This document shows, piece by piece, positions 8,423 to 19,327 of a stretch of 64,000 nucleotides of DNA; within the stretch, counting starts at the first letter, position 1; every line of letters starts with the position of its first letter. The notes below the pieces were generated by a model. The model worked only from the letters and a program-made list of their open reading frames with translations. It was not told where the DNA came from and made no database searches. The stretch is from Bilophila wadsworthia ATCC 49260. Lineage in GTDB: Bacteria; Desulfobacterota; Desulfovibrionia; Desulfovibrionales; Desulfovibrionaceae. The position numbers and the translations under genes were made by a program. Location: the NCBI RefSeq assembly GCF_000701705.1, contig NZ_JNJP01000001.1, forward strand, positions 124,001-188,000. The letters run 5' to 3'.

Positions 8423-8836
8423 TCAGGAAAAACACAAGCCGGACGGGGGAGCGAGAGGAAGGGGCAGCATTCCTCTGATGTCCGAGAGATGGGGTACGAG
8501 GAGGGACTCGGAAAAACGCGTCCGCAGAACCTTTGTACACAGAGGGAAGAGAAGCAGAAGAAAAACGACAAGCCGCATATTCGGCAACTTGTTGGGTACG
8601 GCCTCCGTTGCGGACAGGACAGCCTTGCCTTCTCCAATGAGCTGTTCGGCGGCTTCCTGATGCATGGGGAAGAAACTGGACGTATCACGAATCATGAAGT
8701 TCGTGATGCTGATGTCAGGAATGGTGATCTGCTTCGCCTGAATCATCCACGGGCCGTACAGAAGCATCAGCAACAGCAAGATGCCCCAGCACCCGAAGAT
8801 AAAAAAGCGAATGTATCGCAATACCTGACTCTGCAT
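8423..8836 (-). CDS. Small membrane protein, unrecognised
   Basis: 137 residues with a hydrophobic helix at about 8-30 (FFIFGCWGILLLLMLLYG) and a second at about 89-101. No family recognised. Support for expression comes from a good ribosome binding site (GGGAAGAGA) and a promoter with a perfect -35 at 8864-8892. The last 30 residues are low-complexity and look unlike a folded end, so the gene may be 3'-decayed or frameshifted. It points toward dctQ across a 235-nt gap that holds no clear signal, and could be co-transcribed with it. Confidence 0.45.
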   Translation of the reverse strand: MQSQVLRYIRFFIFGCWGILLLLMLLYGPWMIQAKQITIPDISITNFMIRDTSSFFPMHQEAAEQLIGEGKAVLSATEAVPNKLPNMRLVVFLLLLFPLCTKVLRTRFSESLLVPHLSDIRGMLPLPLAPPSGLCFS

Positions 8837-8863
8837 ACGATCTCTTCCCTTTGATTTGAATCC

Positions 8864-8892
8864 AATCTATAGCCTGCTGTTTTTTCTGTCAA
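8864..8892 (-). promoter_or_regulatory. Sigma70-like promoter
   Basis: Minus strand: TTGACA (8892 to 8887), 17-nt spacer, TAGATT (8869 to 8864); TATAGA two bases closer is an alternative -10. It precedes the small membrane ORF starting at 8836. The surrounding 8850-9130 is AT-rich intergenic DNA. Confidence 0.55.
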
Positions 8893-9130
8893 TATAATTG
8901 TGATTTAAAGAACGCTTTCTTTTCCATTTTCCATCGAAAAACAACGACCCCGTGCCATTCATAACGTATTTCCCCTTACTCTCCCGATACCGTCCATCTG
9001 AGGCAATGCGCTATCCTCCTCTTTCCAAAGAAGTTCTAAAAATATTCTGCCATCACCAATGGCCTCTGAACAGTTCCGATACAATGTCGACAAAGGAAAA
9101 AACTGCCTCCGCATTCTTTTTTCCAAACGA

Positions 9131-9156
9131 AAAACGCCGGGGAAAGCTCCCCGGCG
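9131..9156 (-). terminator. Rho-independent terminator of the permease operon
   Basis: CGCCGGGG-AAAGCT-loop-CCCCGGCG stem at 9135-9156, followed on the minus strand by a T-run (9134 to 9131). It lies 28 nt beyond the stop of the DASS-type permease gene. Confidence 0.85.
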
Positions 9157-9183
9157 CCCTTCATTGCCTTAGAGGGGCCATGC

Positions 9184-10644
9184 CTAGAACAGCACTCCGC
9201 CCAACACGACGGTCACAACCGCAATCGCTATCCACGACAGCAGGATAACCAGGGGTGCCGTCTTCCAGATGCTTCCCGAATCCGACCACTCGTTGCCGTG
9301 CAGGAGCGCGGCGCTGGCGCTGGCGGCGGGCGTCAGGAAGGCGAGGTGTACGCCCATGACGACCATGATGAGCGGCAGCTCGGGGGCCACGTTCATGCTT
9401 GAACAATAGCTGAAGATGACGGGCATGAGGGCCACGCCGACGGCGCCGTTGTTCATGACCTGCGTGAGCGCGGTGGCCACAAAGCCGATGAACAGCGCGA
9501 ACACGACGGGAGAACTGCCGCCGAAAATCGGCTCGACGATCATCATGAGGAAGTTCGTGATCCCGCTCTCCTGCGCGGCCATGGCCCCGGAAAGCGGCTG
9601 CACCACGGCGAGCAGGAGGATGATGCCCCACGCGACCCCGGAGTCGATCATGGCCTTGAACTTCAGCAAAGGCTTGCCGTCCACCTTGAGGAAACACATC
9701 ACGGTGACGAGGAACACGCAGATCCCCGTGTTGCCGATGGACTTCAGGAATTTGGAAATGAACAGGTCGGCGGGCAGGAAGTTCGGGAGCAGCAGCAGGG
9801 CGACCAGCGCGAAGAGGAAACAGAGGATGAGCTTCTGCACCTTGCTCAGCTTGAGCGCGCCGTCGGTGTCCAGCTTGCTCGCGTCCAGCTTCTTGAGCTT
9901 TTCCATGTCCGGCTTGAACACGTACTTGCCGAGCGCGATGAACAGGAGCGAGCACAGCACACAGGAACAGGCCGCTATGAGCATGTACTTGGCGTAGTCG
10001 ATCCCCACGCCGGACATGGTCTCGTAGGCGCTGAACACGGTGAGGGCGGCCTGCTTGAAGGGGATCAGGGACATACCCACCTGCGACGCGAAGACGATGC
10101 CGAACACCATCATGGTCGGATAGCCGTCCCCCTTCTTGTAGCCGCATACGTCACAGATCCCGTACAGGATGCTCCAGCCGATGATGGCGGCGGGCGAAGC
10201 GCTGGTCAATCCGCCGAGGATGAACATGGAGGCCAGGAACGTAAAGGTGAATACCCACGGCCTGCCCGCAACGAACTTCCGGGTGATGAACCACAAGGAG
10301 ATGAACCGCGACAGGCCATAATGGTTGATGGTCGCGCAGAACACGAAGATGAAGAACATCATCACCACGATGGGATCGCCGAAGCTGCGGTTGAGCAGCG
10401 CTACGGGCTTCATGCCGCCCACCAGCATGAGCGCAAGCAATCCGGCCATGCTCGGCCAGACGATGTCGATAAAAATCCAGCCGTACAGCAGGCCGAGAAA
10501 AATCCCGATCAGCCTCATGCCGAGCGCCGTCAACGGCTCGACAGGCGGCAGTTGACCAAAGCCGAACATGATCAACAGGCAAAGAAAAGAATGCACATAA
10601 TACATGGCATCGCCTTTTGCCGTCATCTGAGCATTCGCGGACAT
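9184..10644 (-). CDS. DASS/SLC13-type anion permease
   Basis: 486 residues, mostly membrane-spanning (roughly 11-13 helices). Features of the divalent anion:sodium symporter or related ArsB/NhaD-type permeases: GGLTSASPAAIIGWSIL, VMNNGAVGVALMPVI and HLAFLTPAASASAALLHGN, where paired re-entrant Ser-Asn-Thr-like loops would bind the carboxylate. It is the last gene of the operon with the two flavoproteins upstream and has its own terminator. The likely role is uptake of the acid that the reductase genes act on; substrate unknown. Confidence 0.78.
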   Translation of the reverse strand: MSANAQMTAKGDAMYYVHSFLCLLIMFGFGQLPPVEPLTALGMRLIGIFLGLLYGWIFIDIVWPSMAGLLALMLVGGMKPVALLNRSFGDPIVVMMFFIFVFCATINHYGLSRFISLWFITRKFVAGRPWVFTFTFLASMFILGGLTSASPAAIIGWSILYGICDVCGYKKGDGYPTMMVFGIVFASQVGMSLIPFKQAALTVFSAYETMSGVGIDYAKYMLIAACSCVLCSLLFIALGKYVFKPDMEKLKKLDASKLDTDGALKLSKVQKLILCFLFALVALLLLPNFLPADLFISKFLKSIGNTGICVFLVTVMCFLKVDGKPLLKFKAMIDSGVAWGIILLLAVVQPLSGAMAAQESGITNFLMMIVEPIFGGSSPVVFALFIGFVATALTQVMNNGAVGVALMPVIFSYCSSMNVAPELPLIMVVMGVHLAFLTPAASASAALLHGNEWSDSGSIWKTAPLVILLSWIAIAVVTVVLGGVLF

Positions 10645-10790
10645 GGCGTCATCCTTCTTTCGATTCGGTTACATTCGATTCTGGAGAAACGGAGGCGGGA
10701 ACCTCTCAGCGCACCGGTCTTCTCATAGAGAGAAGGAGCATCCCCGCTCGACACGATTCCCCGGCACGCCCCAGCATTTCCCGTGGAACA

Positions 10791-10816
10791 GGGGCTTCCC
10801 TCATGAGGAAAGCCCC
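10791..10816. repeat. Intercistronic hairpin
   Basis: GGGGCTTCCCTC and GAGGAAAGCCCC form a 12-bp stem with one mismatch and a 2-nt loop, a few bases after the GltD-like stop and before the permease gene. There is no T-run, so it is more likely an mRNA-processing or stabilising hairpin than a terminator. Confidence 0.4.
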
Positions 10817-10823
10817 CGCGTCC

Positions 10824-12512
10824 TCACACCTGCATCCGCAACGGGAACGAGAAGCCGATGGCCCCGCAGGGGCAGCTGGTACGGCAGTTGGCGCAATGCC
10901 AGCATTCGTCCCCAAAGGCCACTTCCGGACGATCCCGCTCCTCAAGATGCTTCAGCTCAAGCACATAGCCGGGGCAATCGTCCACGCACGTCCCGCACCC
11001 CTTGCAATGCCCGCAGTGCATACAGCGCGCAGCTTCGTCCCGCGCCTGTTCCGGCGTGTAGCCTTCGTTGATCTCCCGAAAGGACAGCCCTTCCCGGATG
11101 CCCTGACGCTGCGGTTCGGCCCGCCCGTACTGCGCCACCCCGTAGATTTCCTCAAAGGGCACCACATAGGGAGGCTGAGATGCGGCGAGGCGGTCGCGCG
11201 CCTCGATCCGGCCTTCTTCATTGATGATATAGACTCTGGAGTTTTCCCCGGTCAGGTAGGCATGAACGCCGAAAGCGGCCCTGCGCCCTGCCCCGACGGC
11301 CCCTGCGATGGACGACGGCCCCGAAGCCACGTCGCCCGCGGCAAACACACCCTCAAGCGACGTCTTCTGGGCGGCGTCCGCCACAATCCACTGGCGCGGA
11401 GTACACTCCGGCACTTCACCCTCAAAAAAACCGAGGTCCGTCTTCATGCCCACGGCGAAAATCACGGTGTCGCAGGCAAGGACATGCTCCCCACCGGGAA
11501 CAGGGATGAGCGACAGGCGGCCCTGTTCGTCGAAACGGCATTCCTGCACATCGAAATAGTCCACACCGGAAACGCGATCGCCGTCCTTGCGGACGCCGGA
11601 CATCGTACAGCTGTTATGGACATGGACACCTTCCCGGCGGGCCTGTTCCAGATCCTCTTCCGGGGCGCGCATGGCGCCTTCCGCCTCAAGGCACAGCACA
11701 TGCACATCGGCCGCGCCGAGGCGCCGGGCCGTGAACGCACAGTCGAAGGCCACCCCTCCGCCGCCCATGATCACGACCGTCCTGCCCACGTCGGGACGCT
11801 GGCCGAGCGCGGCCTTGCGCAGGAATTCCACCGCTTTGAGGCCGCATTCCGCGTTGGGTATGGGCAAGGCGTTCTCTTTGGGCGTGCCGGTGGCGACGAC
11901 AACGGCATCCGAGGAAGCACGCAGTTCCGCGAAAGAAATGTCCTTGCCCACGGTGACGTTGACACAGGCGCGTACACCCGTTTCCAGTATCCAGCCGATC
12001 TCGCGGTCAACCACGTCGCGGGGCAGACGAAAATCCGGGACGGCGTAGCGGGGAATCCCCCCAAGCACGGGGCCGGATTCGTACACGGCCACGTCATGCC
12101 CGAGGAGGGACAGGAAATAGGCCGCCGTCATCCCGGCGGGACCGCCGCCCACCACGGCGACATGCTTGCCCGTTTCCGGCGCGCGGGTGAAAGGTTCGAT
12201 GCCCTTGGGGGCGTGATCGTAGGCGGCGCGTTCCAGCGCCCGCGTGTTCACGCAGCCTTCCAGCCGATCCCGGTTGCACTTCGCCTGACAGAAGTGGGGG
12301 CACACCCGCCCGGTCACGCCGGGGAACGGGTTTCTGGCGCGCAGATAGCGCAACGCTTCACCAAAGCGCCCCTTTTCCACAAGGGACTGCATCTTCTGGA
12401 TCGGGTTTCCCGCAGGACAGGACACCTCGCAGGGAGACGTGCGGAACTGGTCCTTGAGGCTGTCGCCCATGACGATGGGCTGTTCGATTTCTCGGCTATA
12501 TCTCGGGGGCAT
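10824..12512 (-). CDS. GltD-like NAD(P)H-dependent FAD/Fe-S oxidoreductase
   Basis: 562 residues. Order: N-terminal 4Fe-4S domain (CEVSCPAGNPIQ and CPHFCQAKCNRD, about 25-90); FAD-binding GGGPAGMTAAYF (about 120); NAD(P)-binding GGGGVAFDCAFTARRLGA (about 255); a GltD-type C-terminal FAD loop, VFAAGDVASGPSSIAGAVGAG; then an added ferredoxin tail with CMHCGHCKGCGTCVDDCP and CWHCANCRTSCPCGAI. This is the architecture of electron-input subunits that pass NAD(P)H electrons to partner enzymes. It lies 81 nt downstream of the fumarate-reductase-like flavoprotein, so it probably feeds that protein in the cytoplasm. AAGGAG precedes the ATG. Confidence 0.88.
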   Translation of the reverse strand: MPPRYSREIEQPIVMGDSLKDQFRTSPCEVSCPAGNPIQKMQSLVEKGRFGEALRYLRARNPFPGVTGRVCPHFCQAKCNRDRLEGCVNTRALERAAYDHAPKGIEPFTRAPETGKHVAVVGGGPAGMTAAYFLSLLGHDVAVYESGPVLGGIPRYAVPDFRLPRDVVDREIGWILETGVRACVNVTVGKDISFAELRASSDAVVVATGTPKENALPIPNAECGLKAVEFLRKAALGQRPDVGRTVVIMGGGGVAFDCAFTARRLGAADVHVLCLEAEGAMRAPEEDLEQARREGVHVHNSCTMSGVRKDGDRVSGVDYFDVQECRFDEQGRLSLIPVPGGEHVLACDTVIFAVGMKTDLGFFEGEVPECTPRQWIVADAAQKTSLEGVFAAGDVASGPSSIAGAVGAGRRAAFGVHAYLTGENSRVYIINEEGRIEARDRLAASQPPYVVPFEEIYGVAQYGRAEPQRQGIREGLSFREINEGYTPEQARDEAARCMHCGHCKGCGTCVDDCPGYVLELKHLEERDRPEVAFGDECWHCANCRTSCPCGAIGFSFPLRMQV

Positions 12513-12593
12513 AAAAAACTCCTTGGCGCTCAGGGCGCATTCGACGACATCCGCGCATCGGCCTCCCCTGCGGGAGACGGCGCGCCATGAACC

Positions 12594-14261
12594 TTACAGA
12601 AGCGGGGCCTTGCCCCACTGATAGACCGGGCCATTCTCGCCGCGCATCAGCAGGAGCGGCTTCGCCATCTCGGGATTGATCTCGGGATAATCGGTCAGGC
12701 GGTAGACGCAGCGCCCCGACTCCTTGCGCTCCATGGTGGCCTGAATGGCCAGCTCGCATATGGTGAGCACATCCTTCGCCTCGTGGCAGCGCATGAGATC
12801 GCGCAGCGTATCGGCGTGCAGTCGGGAAGCCTGATCGGACAGGAAGCGGATCTTTTCCAGCGCGCGGGCCATGCCGCTCATGGAGCGGCGGAATCCCATG
12901 TAATAATTCATGACATTGCGGGCGGCCTCTTCCAGTTCCTTATAGGAAAGCGTCTCCTCGTTTCCGAGCGGCGCGAAGATTTCGTCACGCACGCGGGCGG
13001 CCAGAGCCTCGTCCACCGCGCCAGCCGCGGACATGCCGGACGCCTTCAATGCAGCCTGCCTGCCCGCCTCGAACCCGCCGCACATCGCGCCAGAACAGTA
13101 GAGGAAGATGCTGCCACAGAACAGGCCGGGCACGGACGTCTCAAACTGGTCGTTCACGGCGATGGTCCCGCCGAAGATCAGTTCGCCGATTTCCACTTCG
13201 AGAAGCTTGTGCTGGAAGTCGGTGCCGGTGCATTCCGCCCAGTCGCCGAACGTGGCCTTGTCGCCGGGCATCAGGATGTCCTGCAGCTCGCGAACCACGG
13301 CTTCGTCCACATGCCGCATATCCATATAGAAAGGCGGGCCGGACCCTTCGAGCTGTTCCTGGAAGGTGCCCTGAATCTGGTTGTTGCGCACGCCGTTTTC
13401 CCACATGGGGTCGTACTTGCCCATGAAACGCTCGCCGAGGGCGTTGATTTCGTGCGCGCCGGAGCTGTTGATCCCGTTCATGCCCGGACAGCCGTAGCCC
13501 TTGGGCAGCATGGTCGCGCGCTGGTAGGTATCCAGCTCCGTCACGGCTGCCCCGGCGTCGTAACCGAGCACAACACCCGCGCTGGTGTTGTAGGGATACA
13601 TCCACACGTTGTAAGGATTGTGCGTGGAGTTGTCGGTGCCGCGCGTAGCGGAGCGGCCCTGCGCCGACACAACCGTCTTCGCACGGATGATGTGGAATTC
13701 TCCGGTACTCACGTTCCAGCCGAGCGCGCCGCAGGCCTTCCCGCCGTCCGTGAGGATCTTGACCGCCATCACGCGGTCGAGCACATCCACCCCGCTCTCC
13801 CGGACGATCCGCGCCATCACGCGCTTGATGGTCATGCCGTTGGCGATGTGCACCCACCACGTCCCCGGCTGCCCGAAGCCCTGCGTGCGGAGGTAGCGGC
13901 CGTCCGGCGTCCTGCCGAATTTGACGCCCGCCGCCTCCAGCTTTTCAAGCATGGGCCTCATGTGGGCGTACCAGCCGTTGCGCAGCATGGCTGGGGTCCA
14001 GCCGTTCAAAGGCTTGGCGTAGAACTTGATCAGATCCTCGGCGGCATCGTGCGCGACGCCTTCCTCATCGAGGACCGCCATATAGTGGTCATTCCCGCCG
14101 CCGATGCAGCCGGAGCTTTCCAACTTGCCCTTGTCCATGAGGAGGACGCGCAACCCCTGCTCGCGCGCGCCGAGAGCCGCGCCGCAGCCGGACGCACCGG
14201 AGCCGATGACGAGCACGTCCGTTTCGATGAGCGTACCGAGAGGATGAGTTGAGGTATTCAT
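12594..14261 (-). CDS. Fumarate reductase/AprA-like FAD flavoprotein
   Basis: 555 residues from MNTSTHPLG, chosen for the AGGAAGG site; the longer frame enters the promoter region. The FAD motif DVLVIGSGASGCGAALGA is near the N-terminus and the closing FAD loop is GLFCGSIFLYCSGAMCGGFEAG. A capping-domain stretch, GERFMGKYDPMWENGVRNNQ, parallels the active-site Arg region of fumarate and adenylylsulfate reductases (Arg kept, the following Asp replaced by Asn). No AprB or heme partner is nearby; the adjacent GltD-like protein is the likely electron donor. I infer a soluble reductase for an unsaturated or oxidised acid imported by the co-encoded permease. Confidence 0.82.
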   Translation of the reverse strand: MNTSTHPLGTLIETDVLVIGSGASGCGAALGAREQGLRVLLMDKGKLESSGCIGGGNDHYMAVLDEEGVAHDAAEDLIKFYAKPLNGWTPAMLRNGWYAHMRPMLEKLEAAGVKFGRTPDGRYLRTQGFGQPGTWWVHIANGMTIKRVMARIVRESGVDVLDRVMAVKILTDGGKACGALGWNVSTGEFHIIRAKTVVSAQGRSATRGTDNSTHNPYNVWMYPYNTSAGVVLGYDAGAAVTELDTYQRATMLPKGYGCPGMNGINSSGAHEINALGERFMGKYDPMWENGVRNNQIQGTFQEQLEGSGPPFYMDMRHVDEAVVRELQDILMPGDKATFGDWAECTGTDFQHKLLEVEIGELIFGGTIAVNDQFETSVPGLFCGSIFLYCSGAMCGGFEAGRQAALKASGMSAAGAVDEALAARVRDEIFAPLGNEETLSYKELEEAARNVMNYYMGFRRSMSGMARALEKIRFLSDQASRLHADTLRDLMRCHEAKDVLTICELAIQATMERKESGRCVYRLTDYPEINPEMAKPLLLMRGENGPVYQWGKAPLL

Positions 14262-14365
14262 GGTTCCTTCCTGTTGTGAGGTTCGCTGCGGGGGCGGGCC
14301 GCGCCGAGGATCGGCGGCATCCCACGCCTCCTTTTGTGAAAAAAACATCATCAAAAACACTTGTA

Positions 14366-14394
14366 TTGTCAAATCGAAAAAAAACACTTATCAT
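14366..14394. promoter_or_regulatory. Overlapping divergent promoters of the LysR and flavoprotein genes
   Basis: Plus strand: TTGTCA (14366-14371), 17 nt, TATCAT (14389-14394), a near-consensus promoter for the LysR gene. Minus strand: TTGACA (14372 to 14367) uses the same bases as its -35 but has only a poor -10 about 17 nt on, as expected for an activator-dependent promoter. The two -35 elements coincide. Confidence 0.6.
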
Positions 14395-14421
14395 TCGAAA
14401 AATTCATACAGTGAGACCGCC

Positions 14422-15357
14422 ATGATTGAAGAGCTGAACGGCGATTTCCTCCAATGGCTACGAGGCTTTTACTACGTCTCCCAAACGGGGAGCATCCGCC
14501 GGGCCGCCCAGATGATGAACAGGAACCCTTCGACCATCAGCTATCAGATCCGGTCGCTGGAAGAGGAACTCAACACTGTCCTCTTTGATCGCTACAAGAA
14601 AAGCCTCCGGATCACTCCAGAGGGTAAAAAACTTTTTGAATGGACTGTTTACACGTTTGAAACGTTGCGCGGACTCCGTTCAGAGGTCGGAACGCTGAGC
14701 GGAAAACTGCAAGGGACGGTCACGTTTTCCAGCAATTTGCCCTTTGCCGCACAAATTGTCGGGATCATCTCCGGATTTCGGGAGCGGCACCCCGACGTCA
14801 ACATCCGCATCAGGCGCGCCCTGACCTACGAAGTGGTTGACGACGTGGAAAGCTCCAAGGTGGACTTCGGCCTCACCGGAGTTACGGTTCTTCCCGAGAA
14901 CAGTGAACTGGAAGAACTTTTTCAAGCGCGTCCCCTGCTCATCGTCCACCGGGACAACACCTATCACCTTCCCAAGAAACCGAAACTCAGCGATTTGGAA
15001 CGCCTGCCCTTCGTTTCGTTCCTCTCGGAACGAATGGACGACAGCGGCGAACCCTACTTTGAAAACATGGACGCAACCCTTTTCGTCAAAAACACCGTGC
15101 TCAGCGTCAACAACTACCACTTGATGCTGCGCTACGTCCTCCACGGCGTAGGGGCGGCGATCATGGATGAAATGTGCCTCAAGGCCAGCTCCTACGGGAC
15201 GGACTGGCGGCCTCTCGTCAGCTATCCGCTGGACGAATTCCTCCCCACAGTCCGCTACGGCATCCTTGTCCGCAAACGCAAACACCTGAGCCCGCAAGCC
15301 AAAGGGCTCATCGAGAATATCCGTGAAGAGCTGGCAAAAACGAACCTGCCCGCGTAA
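14422..15357 (+). CDS. LysR-family transcriptional regulator
   Basis: 311 residues from MIEELNGDF. N-terminal helix-turn-helix: FYYVSQTGSIRRAAQMMNRN then PSTISYQIRSLEEELNTVLF. The C-terminal part is a periplasmic-binding-like effector domain of normal length. The start lies after the promoter at 14366-14394; the longer in-frame extension would begin upstream of it. It is divergent from the flavoprotein-GltD-permease operon, the classic arrangement for a LysR activator with its target; the inducer is presumably the imported acid. Confidence 0.9.
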   Translation: MIEELNGDFLQWLRGFYYVSQTGSIRRAAQMMNRNPSTISYQIRSLEEELNTVLFDRYKKSLRITPEGKKLFEWTVYTFETLRGLRSEVGTLSGKLQGTVTFSSNLPFAAQIVGIISGFRERHPDVNIRIRRALTYEVVDDVESSKVDFGLTGVTVLPENSELEELFQARPLLIVHRDNTYHLPKKPKLSDLERLPFVSFLSERMDDSGEPYFENMDATLFVKNTVLSVNNYHLMLRYVLHGVGAAIMDEMCLKASSYGTDWRPLVSYPLDEFLPTVRYGILVRKRKHLSPQAKGLIENIREELAKTNLPA

Positions 15358-15394
15358 TCCCGTTCCTCTTCCTTTCTACCCGCACACAAAAAAA

Positions 15395-15425
15395 GAGCCC
15401 CGAACATACGTCCGGGACTCCTTTT
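15395..15425 (+). terminator. Terminator of the LysR gene
   Basis: GAGCCCCGA and TCCGGGACTC pair with one mismatch and one bulge around ACATACG, followed by CTTTT. It lies 38 nt after the LysR stop. Confidence 0.65.
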
Positions 15426-15549
15426 AGAGAGTAACTAAACCTTGAAAGAGGTATAACCAGATAAAAACGGAAAACCTTCTCCCTGCCGGGACGAACTCCC
15501 TCCGCGCCGCCTCCCCATCAGTCGAAAGTCTTAGGAAAGGTTGGGGGGT

Positions 15550-15595
15550 CCGGGGGGAGGGAAACCCTTCTCCAGAAGGGTTTCCCTCCCCCCGG
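15550..15595. repeat. Perfect 22-bp palindrome, likely ppdK terminator
   Basis: Two perfect 22-nt arms (starting CCGGGGGGAGGG) separated by only CC. It lies 18 nt beyond the ppdK stop. There is no T-run on the minus strand, so if it ends transcription it does so by stem strength alone. Similar C/G-rich palindromes are, from memory, scattered in Desulfovibrio genomes. Confidence 0.6.
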
Positions 15596-15612
15596 TTCCT
15601 TCAAAAACGCAC

Positions 15613-18261
<2,649 letters not shown>

Positions 18262-18682
18262 GGGCGATCTCCTCATTGATGAAGACGACAGGTTTTTTCT
18301 TTTTGTATACGAAACACGGCGCATTCGGTCAACATCACTTCGAAAAAAAACGGAAACGTGCACCATCCGTTCCCGTCAGGCCCATTTCCGGCGGCCTTTC
18401 CGCAACCATCACGCGACACGATGCGTATCATGCCCCGACGGAATCCGTTTTTATACATACCGTGAAACCCGCTCCGGGCACTATGAGAAAGAATACAGCC
18501 GTATGTTCCATGCACATAAAAACGGCCTTGCCTTCATTTCTCCGATAAGATGTTGCCCGGGCATATTGACACCATACGAGGATTATTGCAGGTCATCCCG
18601 TGACACTAGGAGACGCATGGAAAGGGCGGCGGGCCTCGGCCGTTTCCGTGCAACGGCACTTACGTAACGCAGGCAAGGCAAT
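18262..18682. other. Divergent intergenic region ppdK/lipB
   Basis: 421 nt between divergent genes. It holds the ppdK promoter (18304-18332) and A/T-rich runs near 18290-18350. For lipB, TATTGACA near 18570 is a possible -35 but no convincing -10 follows. No RNA gene or small ORF with support was seen. Confidence 0.5.
18304..18332 (-). promoter_or_regulatory. Promoter of ppdK
   Basis: Minus strand: TTGACC (18332 to 18327), 17-nt spacer, TATACA (18309 to 18304), about 43 nt before the ppdK start codon. Confidence 0.55.
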
Positions 18683-19327
18683 GTGAACATCGTCGATCTG
18701 GGCGTGATGCCCTACAGCGAAGCGCTGACCGTTCAGCTCGAATGCCATGAGCGCGTACGGCAAGGCGAAGAAGATACGTTATTTCTGGTGGAGCACCCGC
18801 CCGTGATCACCTTCGGACGTCACGGCGGCGAGGAGAACCTGCTCCTCGGCCGGGCGGAACTGGCGGCACGCGGCGTCGAAATCGTCAAGACAGATCGCGG
18901 CGGCAACATCACCTGCCATTTTCCGGGCCAGCTCGTAGCCTATCCCGTGTTCCGCGTCGGCAAGCGCACGAACGGGCTGCACGGTTTCGTCCGCACGCTG
19001 GAAGAAATCGTCATCCGCTCCGCCGCCGCGTTCGGGGTCGAGGCCGCCCGCTGGGAAGGCCGCCCCGGCGTATGGATCGGCAACCGCAAGCTGTGCTCGC
19101 TCGGCATGTGCGTGCGCCACTGGGTGTCCTTCCACGGCTTCGCGCTCAACGTGGGGAACGATCTTTCCCTTTTCAGCGCCATTACCCTGTGCGGCCTCCA
19201 CGATGCCGAGGCCACATCCCTGTCCCGCGAGTGCGGCGACGATTCCCTTTCCATGCAGGAGGTCAAAGATGTCTGCACCCGAGAATTCCAAACCCTCTTT
19301 GCGGATCCCCCCGTGGCTCCGTGTTAA
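18683..19327 (+). CDS. lipB: Octanoyltransferase LipB
   Basis: 214 residues starting at a GTG. LipB moves octanoyl from ACP to lipoyl domains. Motifs: EHPPVITFGRHGG, KTDRGGNITCHFPGQLVAYP, the lysine in IGNRKLCSLGMCVRHWVSFH, and the catalytic cysteine in LCGLHDAEATSLSRE. It overlaps the lipA start by 59 nt, so the two lipoate genes are coupled. Together they make lipoyl groups for 2-oxoacid dehydrogenase or glycine-cleavage enzymes. Confidence 0.95.
   Translation: MNIVDLGVMPYSEALTVQLECHERVRQGEEDTLFLVEHPPVITFGRHGGEENLLLGRAELAARGVEIVKTDRGGNITCHFPGQLVAYPVFRVGKRTNGLHGFVRTLEEIVIRSAAAFGVEAARWEGRPGVWIGNRKLCSLGMCVRHWVSFHGFALNVGNDLSLFSAITLCGLHDAEATSLSRECGDDSLSMQEVKDVCTREFQTLFADPPVAPC

Noticed and set aside
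12783..14252. Open frame of 489 codons opposite the flavoprotein gene
   Set aside because: Antisense shadow with His/Arg-rich translation and no domain.
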